DNA of 5,072 nt from Maritimibacter sp. (GTDB lineage: Bacteria; Pseudomonadota; Alphaproteobacteria; Rhodobacterales; Rhodobacteraceae). The first letter of the stretch is position 1, and every line of letters starts with the position of its first letter. This document shows, in pieces, positions 1-5,049 of this stretch. Made by a program: the position numbers and the translations under genes. The stretch lies in NCBI GenBank assembly GCA_020441225.1, contig JAGRMP010000422.1:1-5072 (forward strand), written 5' to 3'. The notes beneath the pieces were generated by a model. The model was not told the DNA's origin and searched no databases. It saw only the letters and a program-made list of their open reading frames with translations.

Positions 1-754
1 TCTTGGCGCCGCCGAAGCACTGGGCGCGCTTGCCGTTCGAGGTGGCGCGGCCGTAGATGTACTGGGCGATCGGGGTCGAGCCGACGAAGCCCACGGCCTG
101 GATCGTGTCGTTGTCGAGGATCGCGTCGACCGCCTCCTTGTCGCCGTGCACGACCTGCAGCACGCCGTCGGGCAGGCCGGCTTCCTGCAGCAGTTCGGCC
201 AGCATCACCGCCGTCGAGGGGGTGCGCTCGGAGGGCTTGAGGATCATCGCGTTGCCGGCAGAGAGGGCCGGGGCCAGCTTCCACAGCGGGATCATCGCGG
301 GGAAGTTGAACGGCGTGATGCCCGCAACCACGCCGAGCGGCTGGCGCATCGAGTAGAGGTCGATGCCGGGGCCGCCGGAATCGGTGAACTCGCCCTTGAG
401 CATCGAGGGCGCGCCCATGCAGACCTCGACCACTTCGAGCCCGCGCTGCACGTCGCCGCGCGCGTCGGGGAGGGTCTTGCCGTGCTCGCGCGAGACGGTC
501 TCGGCGAGCCGGTCCATGTGCTCGTTGATGAGCGCGCCGAATTTCATCATCACCCGGGCGCGGCGCTGCGGGTTGACCTTGGCCCAGACCTTCTGCGCCT
601 CGGCGGCGCGGGCGACGGCGTCGTTCAGTTCCGCGACGGTCGCGAGCGGCGCCTTGCCCTGCACCTCGCCGGTGGCGGGATTGTAGATATCGGCGAAGCG
701 GCCCGACGTGCCCTTGACGCGCTTGCCGTCGATCCAGTGTTCGAGTTCGTACAT
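1..754 (-). CDS. mmsA: CoA-acylating methylmalonate-semialdehyde dehydrogenase, N-terminal half (partial)
   Basis: Enzymes of this family convert methylmalonate semialdehyde, NAD+ and CoA to propionyl-CoA, NADH and CO2/bicarbonate, in valine, thymine and (as IolA) myo-inositol breakdown in the cytosol. I read 251 codons from the ATG at 754-752 to the window edge, about half of the usual ~500 residues. The protein begins MYELEHWIDGKRV and carries the aldehyde dehydrogenase NAD-binding fold: TPFNFP at residues 147-152 with the conserved Asn150, KPSE at 173-176, GFVGSTPIA at 222-230 and QCFGGAK at 245-251. The last two blocks and the KRAQCFGGAK context are typical of MmsA rather than of generic aldehyde dehydrogenases. 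The catalytic cysteine lies beyond the edge; Cys246 is not it. A strong AGGAGG sits 5 bases before the start codon. The gene is divergent from a LysR-type regulator that probably controls it. The family call is secure; which of the three pathways it serves cannot be told from this half. Confidence 0.93.
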   Translation of the reverse strand, partial: MYELEHWIDGKRVKGTSGRFADIYNPATGEVQGKAPLATVAELNDAVARAAEAQKVWAKVNPQRRARVMMKFGALINEHMDRLAETVSREHGKTLPDARGDVQRGLEVVEVCMGAPSMLKGEFTDSGGPGIDLYSMRQPLGVVAGITPFNFPAMIPLWKLAPALSAGNAMILKPSERTPSTAVMLAELLQEAGLPDGVLQVVHGDKEAVDAILDNDTIQAVGFVGSTPIAQYIYGRATSNGKRAQCFGGAK

Positions 755-883
755 GGGGTCCTCCTTATGCTGGCGGCAGATTAGTCTTGCAAAATTGTCA
801 CGAAAAGAGACAATTACTCAAACGGGTTTTGCAATTTTGCATGACGTGCACGGCTGTGCGCGGTCGGACCCGCGAGGAGTGCC
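755..883. promoter_or_regulatory. Divergent mmsA / lysR intergenic promoter-operator region
   Basis: This 129-bp gap separates two divergent genes and is clearly AT-rich between about 780 and 842, unlike the surrounding GC-rich DNA. It contains nested inverted repeats. The outer pair is TGCAAAATTG (788-797) and CAATTTTGCA (832-841), 10 of 10 matching. The inner pair is AATTGTC (793-799) and GACAATT (809-815), 7 of 7 matching. A direct repeat TTTTGCA occurs at 827-833 and 835-841. LysR-type proteins usually bind dyad-containing sites between themselves and their divergent target, so this is the expected operator for the neighbouring regulator. That assignment is inference; the repeats are seen directly. 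Confidence 0.7.
794..821 (-). promoter_or_regulatory. Candidate mmsA promoter
   Basis: On the minus strand a -35-like TTGAGT (821-816) is followed after 16 bases by a -10-like GACAAT (799-794), four matches of six to each consensus. It would start transcription about 30 bases upstream of the mmsA start codon. Both boxes overlap the inverted repeats of the operator region, so a bound regulator could block or recruit polymerase. The match to consensus is only moderate. Confidence 0.35.
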
Positions 884-1780
884 ATGGAACCCGACTGGGA
901 CGATCTCAAGGTCTTTCTCGCCGTTGCGCGCGGCGAAAGCCTGTCGGCGGCGGCCAAGGTGCTCAAGCGCGACCCGGCCACCGTGGGCCGCCGCGTCGCC
1001 CGGCTCGAAGAGGCGCTGGGGGCGGCGCTCTTCGTGCGCACGCCCGCGGGCTACGGGCTGACCGAGGCGGGCGGGCGGCTGATCGATCATGCCGAACGGG
1101 TGGAACAGGCGATCGGCCAGGGCGCCGAGGCGCTCCGCGGTGCGCCCGGCCAGCTCACCGGCCAGGTGCGGATCGGCGCGCCGGACGGGGCGGCGGTGTT
1201 TCTGCTGCCGCGGGTCTGCGCCGCGATCCGGGCGGAGCACCCGGGGCTCGAGCTGCAGATCGTCGCGCTGCCGGGCCAGGTCAACCTGTCGCGCCGCGAG
1301 GCGGATTTCGCCATCGCAGTGACCCCGCCGACCGCGGGCCGCCTCACGGTGCAGAAGATCACCGATTACCACCTCCACCTCGCGGCGCATCGCGATTACC
1401 TGGCCACGGCGCCGGCGATCGAGAGCCTCGCCGATCTCGCCGCCCATCCGGTGGTCGGCTACATTCCCGACATGGTGTTCGACAAGGCGCTCGACTATCT
1501 CTCCGAACTGCCGGTCACGAGCGTCGGGCTCGCCTCTAATGCGGTGGCGGTGCAGCTTTCCTTCCTGCGCGAGGCCGCGGGCGTGGGCATCGCGCATGAC
1601 TTCGCACTGCCGTTTGTCCCTGAGTTGCGCAAGGTCCTGCCCGGCGATTTCGTCCTCACCCGCAGCTACCACCTGGTGCGCCACGCGGGCGACCGGCGGA
1701 TCGAGCGGCTGGCGCGGGTGGGCGACATGCTGCACGTCGGATTGCGCGCGGAAGTGGCCCGGCTCGAATCCCTCACTTGA
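884..1780 (+). CDS. LysR-family transcriptional regulator, probable regulator of mmsA
   Basis: This 298-residue protein has the usual LysR length and layout. An N-terminal winged helix-turn-helix spans about residues 5-64 (DDLKVFLAVARGESLSAAAK, then PATVGRRVARLEEALGAALF and the wing VRTPAGYGLTEAG), followed by a linker helix at about 65-90. A periplasmic-binding-protein-like effector domain covers about 92-290. The recognition helix reads ATVGRRVARLE where most family members have a Q/P-A-V/L-S pattern, so it belongs to the more divergent branch with Thr-Val-Gly at that place. The ATG at 884 is chosen because AGGAG (875-879) lies just upstream and the protein starts at the normal distance before the first helix. 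The gene is divergent from mmsA across an inverted-repeat region, the classic layout for a LysR activator of the neighbouring catabolic gene, often with autoregulation. The inducer is unknown; a valine-pathway intermediate is a guess. The next same-strand gene starts 94 bases later. Confidence 0.9.
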   Translation: MEPDWDDLKVFLAVARGESLSAAAKVLKRDPATVGRRVARLEEALGAALFVRTPAGYGLTEAGGRLIDHAERVEQAIGQGAEALRGAPGQLTGQVRIGAPDGAAVFLLPRVCAAIRAEHPGLELQIVALPGQVNLSRREADFAIAVTPPTAGRLTVQKITDYHLHLAAHRDYLATAPAIESLADLAAHPVVGYIPDMVFDKALDYLSELPVTSVGLASNAVAVQLSFLREAAGVGIAHDFALPFVPELRKVLPGDFVLTRSYHLVRHAGDRRIERLARVGDMLHVGLRAEVARLESLT

Positions 1781-1874
1781 CTTTCTACCGGAGGTTTTGA
1801 ACCTTGAGATGGCAGGGAAAAGCGAGCGCACGGCAGGGAGGCCGCGGCGCCGTAGTGGCCCAGGGAGACCCGAG

Positions 1875-2312
1875 ATGCTCGTCAGCCAGATACTCAAGGA
1901 CAAAGCGATCCAGGAGACCCTTCGGGTCGCGCCTGGCACCACTGTCGGCGCGGCAGCGAACCTGCTGTCGGAAAAGAAGATCGGCGGCGTGCTGGTAGCC
2001 GACAGCAGCGGCGGGCGGCCGTTCGGCATCGTCACCGAGCGCGATATCGTGCGCGAGCTCGGCAAGCGCGGCGCGGTCTGCCTCGACGACAAGGTCGACG
2101 ACATCATGACCCGCGACCTGATCACCTGCGAGCCCGGCGACCGGGCGATCCGGGTGCTCCAGGTTATGACCGAAAAACGCTTTCGGCACATGCCGGTGAT
2201 GGACGGCGACAAGCTCGTCGGGCTCGTCTCCATCGGCGACGTGGTCAAGGCCCGGCTCGACGAACTCAGCGCCCAGGCCGATGCGCTCAAGAACATGATC
2301 ATGGGCTATTGA
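1875..2312 (+). CDS. Two-CBS-domain protein
   Basis: This is a 145-residue soluble protein made almost entirely of a Bateman module. CBS domain 1 lies at about residues 8-65, ending in PFGIVTERDIVREL. CBS domain 2 lies at about 75-132, with IMTRDLITCEPGD, RFRHMPVMDGDKLVGLVSI and GDVVKA. A short C-terminal helix ends in ADALKNMIMGY, a tail I recognise from stand-alone CBS proteins of alphaproteobacteria. CBS pairs bind adenine nucleotides such as AMP, ATP or SAM and usually act as energy or redox sensors for a partner protein. No partner domain is fused here and none is obvious nearby, so the role is unknown. GGGAGA (1863-1868) precedes the ATG at 1875 by 6 bases. An in-frame ATG at 1809 would add 22 residues rich in Arg, Gly and Pro; I reject it because its GGAGG (1790-1794) is 14 bases away and known relatives begin with MLV/MxV-xQIL. 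A GC-rich palindrome follows the stop codon. Confidence 0.88.
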   Translation: MLVSQILKDKAIQETLRVAPGTTVGAAANLLSEKKIGGVLVADSSGGRPFGIVTERDIVRELGKRGAVCLDDKVDDIMTRDLITCEPGDRAIRVLQVMTEKRFRHMPVMDGDKLVGLVSIGDVVKARLDELSAQADALKNMIMGY

Positions 2313-2332
2313 GCCCGGGCCGCGGCCCGGCT
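2313..2332 (+). terminator. GC-rich palindrome after the CBS gene, possible weak terminator
   Basis: CCGGGCCGCGGCCCGG (2315-2330) is a perfect 16-bp palindrome that starts 2 bases past the CBS stop codon. Folded as RNA it gives a stable GC stem, but the bases that follow (CTGCACCGG) have no T-run. It may slow polymerase or protect the 3' end rather than act as a full intrinsic terminator. Confidence 0.3.
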
Positions 2333-2443
2333 GCACCGGTTGGGGCCGCGCCGAAACCCGGACGGTTATGCCGCAACGCAGAAACGCCTTGCATTCGCTG
2401 ACGCCCTATTGTTGCGTGCCGGGAAGCGAGGAGGAGGGAATCC

Positions 2444-2938
2444 ATGCGCATCGGTCTCTACCCGGGTACTTTCGACCCGATCACGCTCGGCCATCTCGAC
2501 ATCATCGAGCGGGCCTGCCTGCTGGTCGACCGCCTGGTGATCGGGGTTGCGATCAACCGCGACAAGGGGCCCCTGTTCACCCTCGAGGAGCGGGTCGAGA
2601 TGGTCACCGCGGAGACCGCGGCGCTTTCGGCGCGCACCGGGTGCGAGATCGTCGTCCATCCGTTCGAAAACCTGCTCATCGCCTGCGCCCGCGATGTCGG
2701 CGCCTCGATCATCGTCCGCGGCCTGCGGGCGGTGGCGGATTTCGAGTATGAATACCAGATGGTGGGCATGAACCGCGCGCTCGACAGCTCGGTCGAGACC
2801 GTCTTCCTGATGGCCGAAGCCCGCTACCAGCCGATCGCCTCGAAACTGGTCAAGGAAATCTCGCGGCTCGGCGGCGACGTGTCGAAATTCGTCACGCCGG
2901 AGGTGCGCGCGGCGCTGGACCAGCGGTTCCGGGGCTGA
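2444..2938 (+). CDS. coaD: Phosphopantetheine adenylyltransferase (CoaD)
   Basis: CoaD transfers AMP from ATP to 4'-phosphopantetheine to give dephospho-CoA and pyrophosphate, the penultimate step of coenzyme A synthesis, in the cytosol as a hexamer. The 164-residue length is normal. It starts MRIGLYPGTFDPITLGH: the nucleotidyltransferase T/HxGH motif is Thr14-Leu-Gly-His17. The substrate and ATP loop IVRGLRAVADFEYEYQ covers 90-105, including Arg92 and Arg95, and IASKLVKEIS (131-140) matches the ISSSLVKE signature. All expected catalytic positions appear intact. The start is set by GAGGAGGG (2431-2438) 5 bases before the ATG and by the conserved N-terminus. It lies 131 bases after the CBS gene and 105 bases before the GNAT gene, so it probably has its own promoter, though I see no convincing -35/-10 pair in front of it. 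The identification is very secure; the enzyme should be essential. Confidence 0.97.
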   Translation: MRIGLYPGTFDPITLGHLDIIERACLLVDRLVIGVAINRDKGPLFTLEERVEMVTAETAALSARTGCEIVVHPFENLLIACARDVGASIIVRGLRAVADFEYEYQMVGMNRALDSSVETVFLMAEARYQPIASKLVKEISRLGGDVSKFVTPEVRAALDQRFRG

Positions 2939-2976
2939 CGCGCCTTCACATCGGCGGGAGCAGGACACTGCGCCCG

Positions 2977-3006
2977 TTGACGGGCCCCGCATTTCGCGGC
3001 TTCAAG
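2977..3006 (+). promoter_or_regulatory. Weak candidate promoter ahead of the GNAT gene
   Basis: TTGACG (2977-2982) matches the -35 consensus at five of six positions. The best box at the right distance is TTCAAG (3001-3006), after 18 bases, with only three of six matches. It would start transcription some 30 bases before the acetyltransferase gene. The -35 is good but the -10 is poor. Confidence 0.25.
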
Positions 3007-3043
3007 GCGCATCGCTCCGAGATGACCTTCGAAAGCCCCCGAC

Positions 3044-3517
3044 ATGGCCGCCGCAATCGACTTCGTCCGTCTGACGGACATCCCTTCTGACGAGATCCTC
3101 GCCCATATGTCCGACCCGCGCCTCGCGGACCACATGCCGCTGTTGACCGGCGCGTGGGACGCGGCGCGCGTCGCCGCGTTCGTCGCTCTGAAGGAAGGCT
3201 ACTGGGCCCGCGACGGGCTCGGCCATTGGGCGTTCCGGGTCGACGGGGCCTATGTCGGCTGGGGCGGGTTCCAGAACGAGGGCGGCGAATGGGATTTCGG
3301 CCTGGTCCTGCGGCCCGACGCCTTCGGCCGGGGCGTGGCGATCACCCACAAGGCGCTTGCCTTCGCCAGGGCCGACCGGCGCATCCCCTTCGTCACCTTC
3401 CTGCTGCCCCCCACCCGGCGCAAGCTCGGGGCGCTCAAACGGCTGGGCGCGGTGTTTGTGGGCGAGATCGACTACGACGGGGAGACCTTCCTCAAGTTCC
3501 GCCTCGACACGGTCTGA
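3044..3517 (+). CDS. GNAT-family N-acetyltransferase
   Basis: This 157-residue protein has the GNAT fold, which transfers an acyl group from acyl-CoA to an amine. The acceptor here is unknown. After an N-terminal strand (AIDFVRLTDI) come a helical region and the central strands HWAFRVDGAYVGWGGF (61-76) and EWDFGLVLRP (82-91). The acetyl-CoA pyrophosphate loop is RPDAFGRGVA (90-99), a good match to the Q/RxxGxG/A motif A with the helix THKALAFARA after it. The segment PPTRRKLGALKRLGAVFVGE (122-141) corresponds to the motif B stretch that usually ends in a Lys-Leu-Gly-Phe element. The overall pattern resembles the RimJ/RimL-like acetyltransferase_3 branch. The ATG at 3044 has no clear ribosome-binding site; an ATG at 3022 is out of frame and soon meets a stop. 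The start is therefore the least certain part of this call. The gene lies 105 bases after coaD and 48 bases before the next gene. Confidence 0.78.
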   Translation: MAAAIDFVRLTDIPSDEILAHMSDPRLADHMPLLTGAWDAARVAAFVALKEGYWARDGLGHWAFRVDGAYVGWGGFQNEGGEWDFGLVLRPDAFGRGVAITHKALAFARADRRIPFVTFLLPPTRRKLGALKRLGAVFVGEIDYDGETFLKFRLDTV

Positions 3518-3565
3518 GCGCGGGGAAGGATCGCGCGACGGCGCGGTTTCGTGTATCCTCGCCCG

Positions 3566-4009
3566 ATGACCCCGCTTGGCCTCACCCACCTTGCGTTGAT
3601 GATCGCCGCGCTTGGGCTCGGTGCCGTTCTCTTCGCCCGCCGCAAGGGCACGCCCGCGCATGTCACGCTGGGGCGGGGCTTCGTTGGCGCTGTGCTAGCG
3701 TCGAACCTGATCGTCTTCGGCATCCATGAAGACAGTCCCGGGATCGGGGTGTTTCACGTGTTGGCGGTGGTGAGTTTTCTGTCGGTCGTCGCGGGCGCCT
3801 GGCTGGTCCGGTTCGGGCGCGGGGCGGGCACGCGCGTCGCGCATGGGCATGTGATGCTGTGGTCCTTCGCCGGGTTGATCGCTGCCGGGCTGGGGCAGGG
3901 GGCGACCGCGCTGGGGTTTTCGCCCTGGCCCGCCATCTTCGCGGTGTTGCTCGGGACCGGCACGCTCGCCGTCCGGCTCGATATCCCGGCCATGGTGGCG
4001 GGGCGGTAA
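3566..4009 (+). CDS. DUF2306-like multi-pass membrane protein
   Basis: This 147-residue hydrophobic protein has about five predicted membrane segments, at residues 5-23, 36-54, 60-80, 97-116 and 121-137, with positive loops such as FARRKGTP and VRFGRGAGTR. The spacing of RKGTPAHVTLGRGFVGAVLA, GIGVFHVLAVVSF and HGHVMLWSFAGLIAAGLGQG resembles the DUF2306 family of bacterial inner-membrane proteins, whose function is unknown. I recognise the family from its pattern, not from a search. The ATG at 3566 gives a normal start just before the first membrane segment; an in-frame GTG at 3551 would add five residues (MYPRP). Neither has a good ribosome-binding site. A 5-bp GC hairpin at 3532-3545 and a -10-like TATCCT at 3553-3558 lie just upstream, so the mRNA may begin at or close to the ATG. 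A terminator follows the stop codon. Confidence 0.72.
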   Translation: MTPLGLTHLALMIAALGLGAVLFARRKGTPAHVTLGRGFVGAVLASNLIVFGIHEDSPGIGVFHVLAVVSFLSVVAGAWLVRFGRGAGTRVAHGHVMLWSFAGLIAAGLGQGATALGFSPWPAIFAVLLGTGTLAVRLDIPAMVAGR

Positions 4010-4010
4010 G

Positions 4011-4035
4011 AGGCCCCGGACAGGCCGGGCCTTTT
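4011..4035 (+). terminator. Intrinsic terminator after the DUF2306-like gene
   Basis: AGGCCC (4011-4016) pairs with GGGCCT (4027-4032). After one bulged C the stem continues with GG (4018-4019) pairing with CC (4025-4026), leaving a 5-base loop, and TTTT (4032-4035) runs into the end of the stem. It begins one base after the stop codon at 4007-4009. This is a standard Rho-independent layout and separates the membrane-protein gene from the cupin gene. Confidence 0.72.
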
Positions 4036-4040
4036 CGTGC

Positions 4041-4066
4041 TATCGTGGAGCTTTCAATCCGGAGGA
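4041..4066 (+). promoter_or_regulatory. Candidate -10 box and ribosome-binding site of the cupin gene
   Basis: TATCGT (4041-4046), preceded by GC, resembles a -10 box and lies directly behind the terminator, where a new promoter is expected. No good -35 box is seen at the proper distance. GGAGGA (4061-4066) is a strong ribosome-binding site 6 bases before the ATG at 4073. Because it falls inside the open frame that begins at the GTG at 4037, it fixes the true start at 4073. Confidence 0.4.
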
Positions 4067-4072
4067 CGGCCG

Positions 4073-4606
4073 ATGTTCGACGTCGACAGGTTCATTTCCG
4101 ATTGCCGCGAGGCGGTGCGCGCCGATCCGTCTCACAAAGCCGTGGCCGAGGTCGTCACCCGGGCCCTGTCCGATCCGGGCGCGGTGCTGGACGCGCTCGG
4201 GGCGCCGACCGGGCCGGGGATCAGCCCGCTCTACCAATCCGCCGATCTCACGATCATCAACCTCACCTGGGTCCCGTCGATGACGCTGCCGCCGCATAAC
4301 CACGAGATGTGGGCGGTGATCGGCATCCTCGACGGGCGCGAGGACAATATCTTCTGGCGGCGGGTCAAGGATCACCCCGACGGGCTGATCGAGGCGGCGG
4401 GGGCGCGGGCGTTGTCGACCGGCGACGTCTGTCCGATGGGGCCCGACATCATCCATTCGGTCACCAACCCGATCCCGCGGATGACGGCAGCGCTGCATGT
4501 CTATGGCGGCGATTTCTTCGAAGCCGAGCGCAGCGAGTGGGATCCGGAACGGCTCAGCGAACAGCGGCTCGATATCGAGACGGTGCGGGCGCGGTTTTCG
4601 GGGTAG
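4073..4606 (+). CDS. Cupin protein of the cysteine-dioxygenase fold (COG5553-like)
   Basis: This 177-residue protein has a helical N-terminus (about 1-45) and a double-stranded beta-helix (about 55-150). Cupin motif 1 reads LPPHNHEMWAVIGILDGRED (72-91), offering His75 and His77 as metal ligands. Motif 2 reads GDVCPMGPDIIHSVTNP (117-133), offering His128. This 2-His plus 1-His set matches the iron site of thiol dioxygenases, and ALHVYGGDFF (140-149) corresponds to the SLHLYSPPF block of cysteine dioxygenase, with His142 and Tyr144 kept but the first Ser replaced by Ala140. An Arg equivalent to the carboxylate-binding Arg60 of mammalian cysteine dioxygenase is not evident near residues 50-56. 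The family is annotated as a predicted metal-dependent enzyme, and the substrate is unknown. A dioxygenase acting on a small thiol is the likeliest idea. The gene appears to be its own transcription unit, with a terminator before and after it. Confidence 0.82.
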   Translation: MFDVDRFISDCREAVRADPSHKAVAEVVTRALSDPGAVLDALGAPTGPGISPLYQSADLTIINLTWVPSMTLPPHNHEMWAVIGILDGREDNIFWRRVKDHPDGLIEAAGARALSTGDVCPMGPDIIHSVTNPIPRMTAALHVYGGDFFEAERSEWDPERLSEQRLDIETVRARFSG

Positions 4607-4607
4607 G

Positions 4608-4625
4608 GGCCCGGCTCAGCGGGCC
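4608..4625 (+). terminator. Short hairpin right after the cupin gene
   Basis: GGCCCG (4608-4613) and CGGGCC (4620-4625) form a 6-bp stem with the loop GCTCAG, starting 2 bases past the cupin stop codon. Only TTG follows, so on its own it is a poor intrinsic terminator. It may act together with the larger hairpin 14 bases downstream. Confidence 0.35.
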
Positions 4626-4635
4626 TTGAAAACGC

Positions 4636-4680
4636 GAAACGGGCCGGCGTGATGCCAGCCCGTCAGTTCTTGTTGTTTGT
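4636..4680. terminator. Bidirectional terminator between the convergent cupin and DUF1127-like genes
   Basis: The stem is ACGGGCCGGC (4639-4648) against GCCAGCCCGT (4654-4663), with nine of ten pairs, one C-A mismatch and the loop GTGAT. On the plus strand it is followed by the T-rich CAGTTCTTGTTGTTTGT. On the minus strand it is followed by TTCGCGTTTTC. It lies between two convergent genes, so it can stop transcription arriving from either side. Confidence 0.65.
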
Positions 4681-4700
4681 ATGCTCGTTCTGTTCTGTGT

Positions 4701-4725
4701 CCCCGTCTGACGGGGTCTCCCCCCG
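4701..4725 (-). other. Competing hairpins in the 3' untranslated region of the DUF1127-like gene
   Basis: CCCCGT-CTG-ACGGGG (4701-4715) is a perfect 6-bp stem with a 3-base loop. Read on the minus strand, the CCCC arm at 4715-4712 can instead pair with an upstream GGGG within 4724-4717 through a GGAGA-type loop. The two folds exclude each other. No T-run follows either fold, so this looks like RNA structure rather than a terminator. Confidence 0.4.
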
Positions 4726-4735
4726 CGGCATCGGC

Positions 4736-4900
4736 TCAGTTGCCGTAAACCGCGGCTTTGGCGATGGCTTTGGCGTCGGCGGGGTAGATGCCGAGGTCTT
4801 CGATGGCGAGGTCGGTCGGAAGCGCTTCGATCTCGCGGATGGTGCGGTTGTAGAGCGCGCGTTTGGCGAGGGCTTCGCGGAGGCTTTCAAAAGCAGTCAT
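4736..4900 (-). CDS. Small DUF1127-like protein (54 residues)
   Basis: The minus strand encodes a 54-residue protein from the ATG at 4900-4898 to the TGA at 4738-4736. It reads MTAFESLREALAKRALYNRT over residues 1-20, then IREIEALPTDLAIEDLGIYP (21-40), then ADAKAIAKAAVYGN (41-54). The pattern is an N-terminal basic helix, a Tyr/Arg-x-x-x-x-Glu-Ile/Leu segment, a D-L-G-I-x turn and a final A-x-A-V-Y-G. This matches short DUF1127 (YjiS-like) proteins common in Rhodobacteraceae, where some members have been linked to RNA binding and small-RNA-related stress control. GGAAAGG (4914-4908) precedes the start by 7 bases. The gene is convergent with the cupin gene and ends in the shared terminator. 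The longer open frame on the opposite strand is a shadow. The gene is short, but codon use, ribosome-binding site and family pattern all agree; the function is inferred from the family only. Confidence 0.82.
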   Translation of the reverse strand: MTAFESLREALAKRALYNRTIREIEALPTDLAIEDLGIYPADAKAIAKAAVYGN

Positions 4901-4976
4901 GTTTCTACCTTTCCAGGGTTTGGGTCACTTGTTTCAACGTTCCGGCTCATCCGGGTTCGTACCGCTTACGAGAGGG

Positions 4977-5004
4977 AATTTAGTCCCGCTGCGCCGCAGC
5001 ACAA
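4977..5004 (-). promoter_or_regulatory. Weak candidate promoter of the DUF1127-like gene
   Basis: On the minus strand TTGTGC (5004-4999) is followed after 16 bases by TAAATT (4982-4977), a -10-like box with four of six matches. It would give a leader of about 70 bases. The -10 box lies inside GGGACTAAATTCCC, a GGGA/TCCC dyad. The -35 match is poor. An alternative heat-shock or other sigma-factor promoter is possible, but I could not fit one. Confidence 0.25.
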
Positions 5005-5049
5005 CTTCCAGTTAGCGATACCGGTCTTGCGTTTTCTGCATGGCTCACG

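Noticed and set aside
146..784. A plus-strand open frame of 212 codons over mmsA
   Set aside because: It is the antisense shadow of mmsA; the minus-strand frame has all the aldehyde dehydrogenase motifs.
818..2302. A very long open frame on the minus strand, antisense to the lysR and CBS genes (494 codons)
   Set aside because: Its protein is rich in Arg, Pro, Gly and His with no recognisable domain, and the plus-strand frames encode clear LysR and CBS proteins. Long antisense frames are common in GC-rich genomes.
3022..3090. An upstream ATG before the GNAT gene
   Set aside because: It is out of frame with the GNAT protein and stops after 22 codons with no ribosome-binding site.
3002..3661. 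A minus-strand open frame of 219 codons opposite the GNAT gene
   Set aside because: Low-complexity Arg/Glu/Pro composition and no domain; it is a shadow of the GNAT frame.
4953..4987. A GGGTTCGTACC stretch that resembles the T-arm of a tRNA
   Set aside because: No acceptor stem, anticodon arm or D-arm can be folded around it on either strand.
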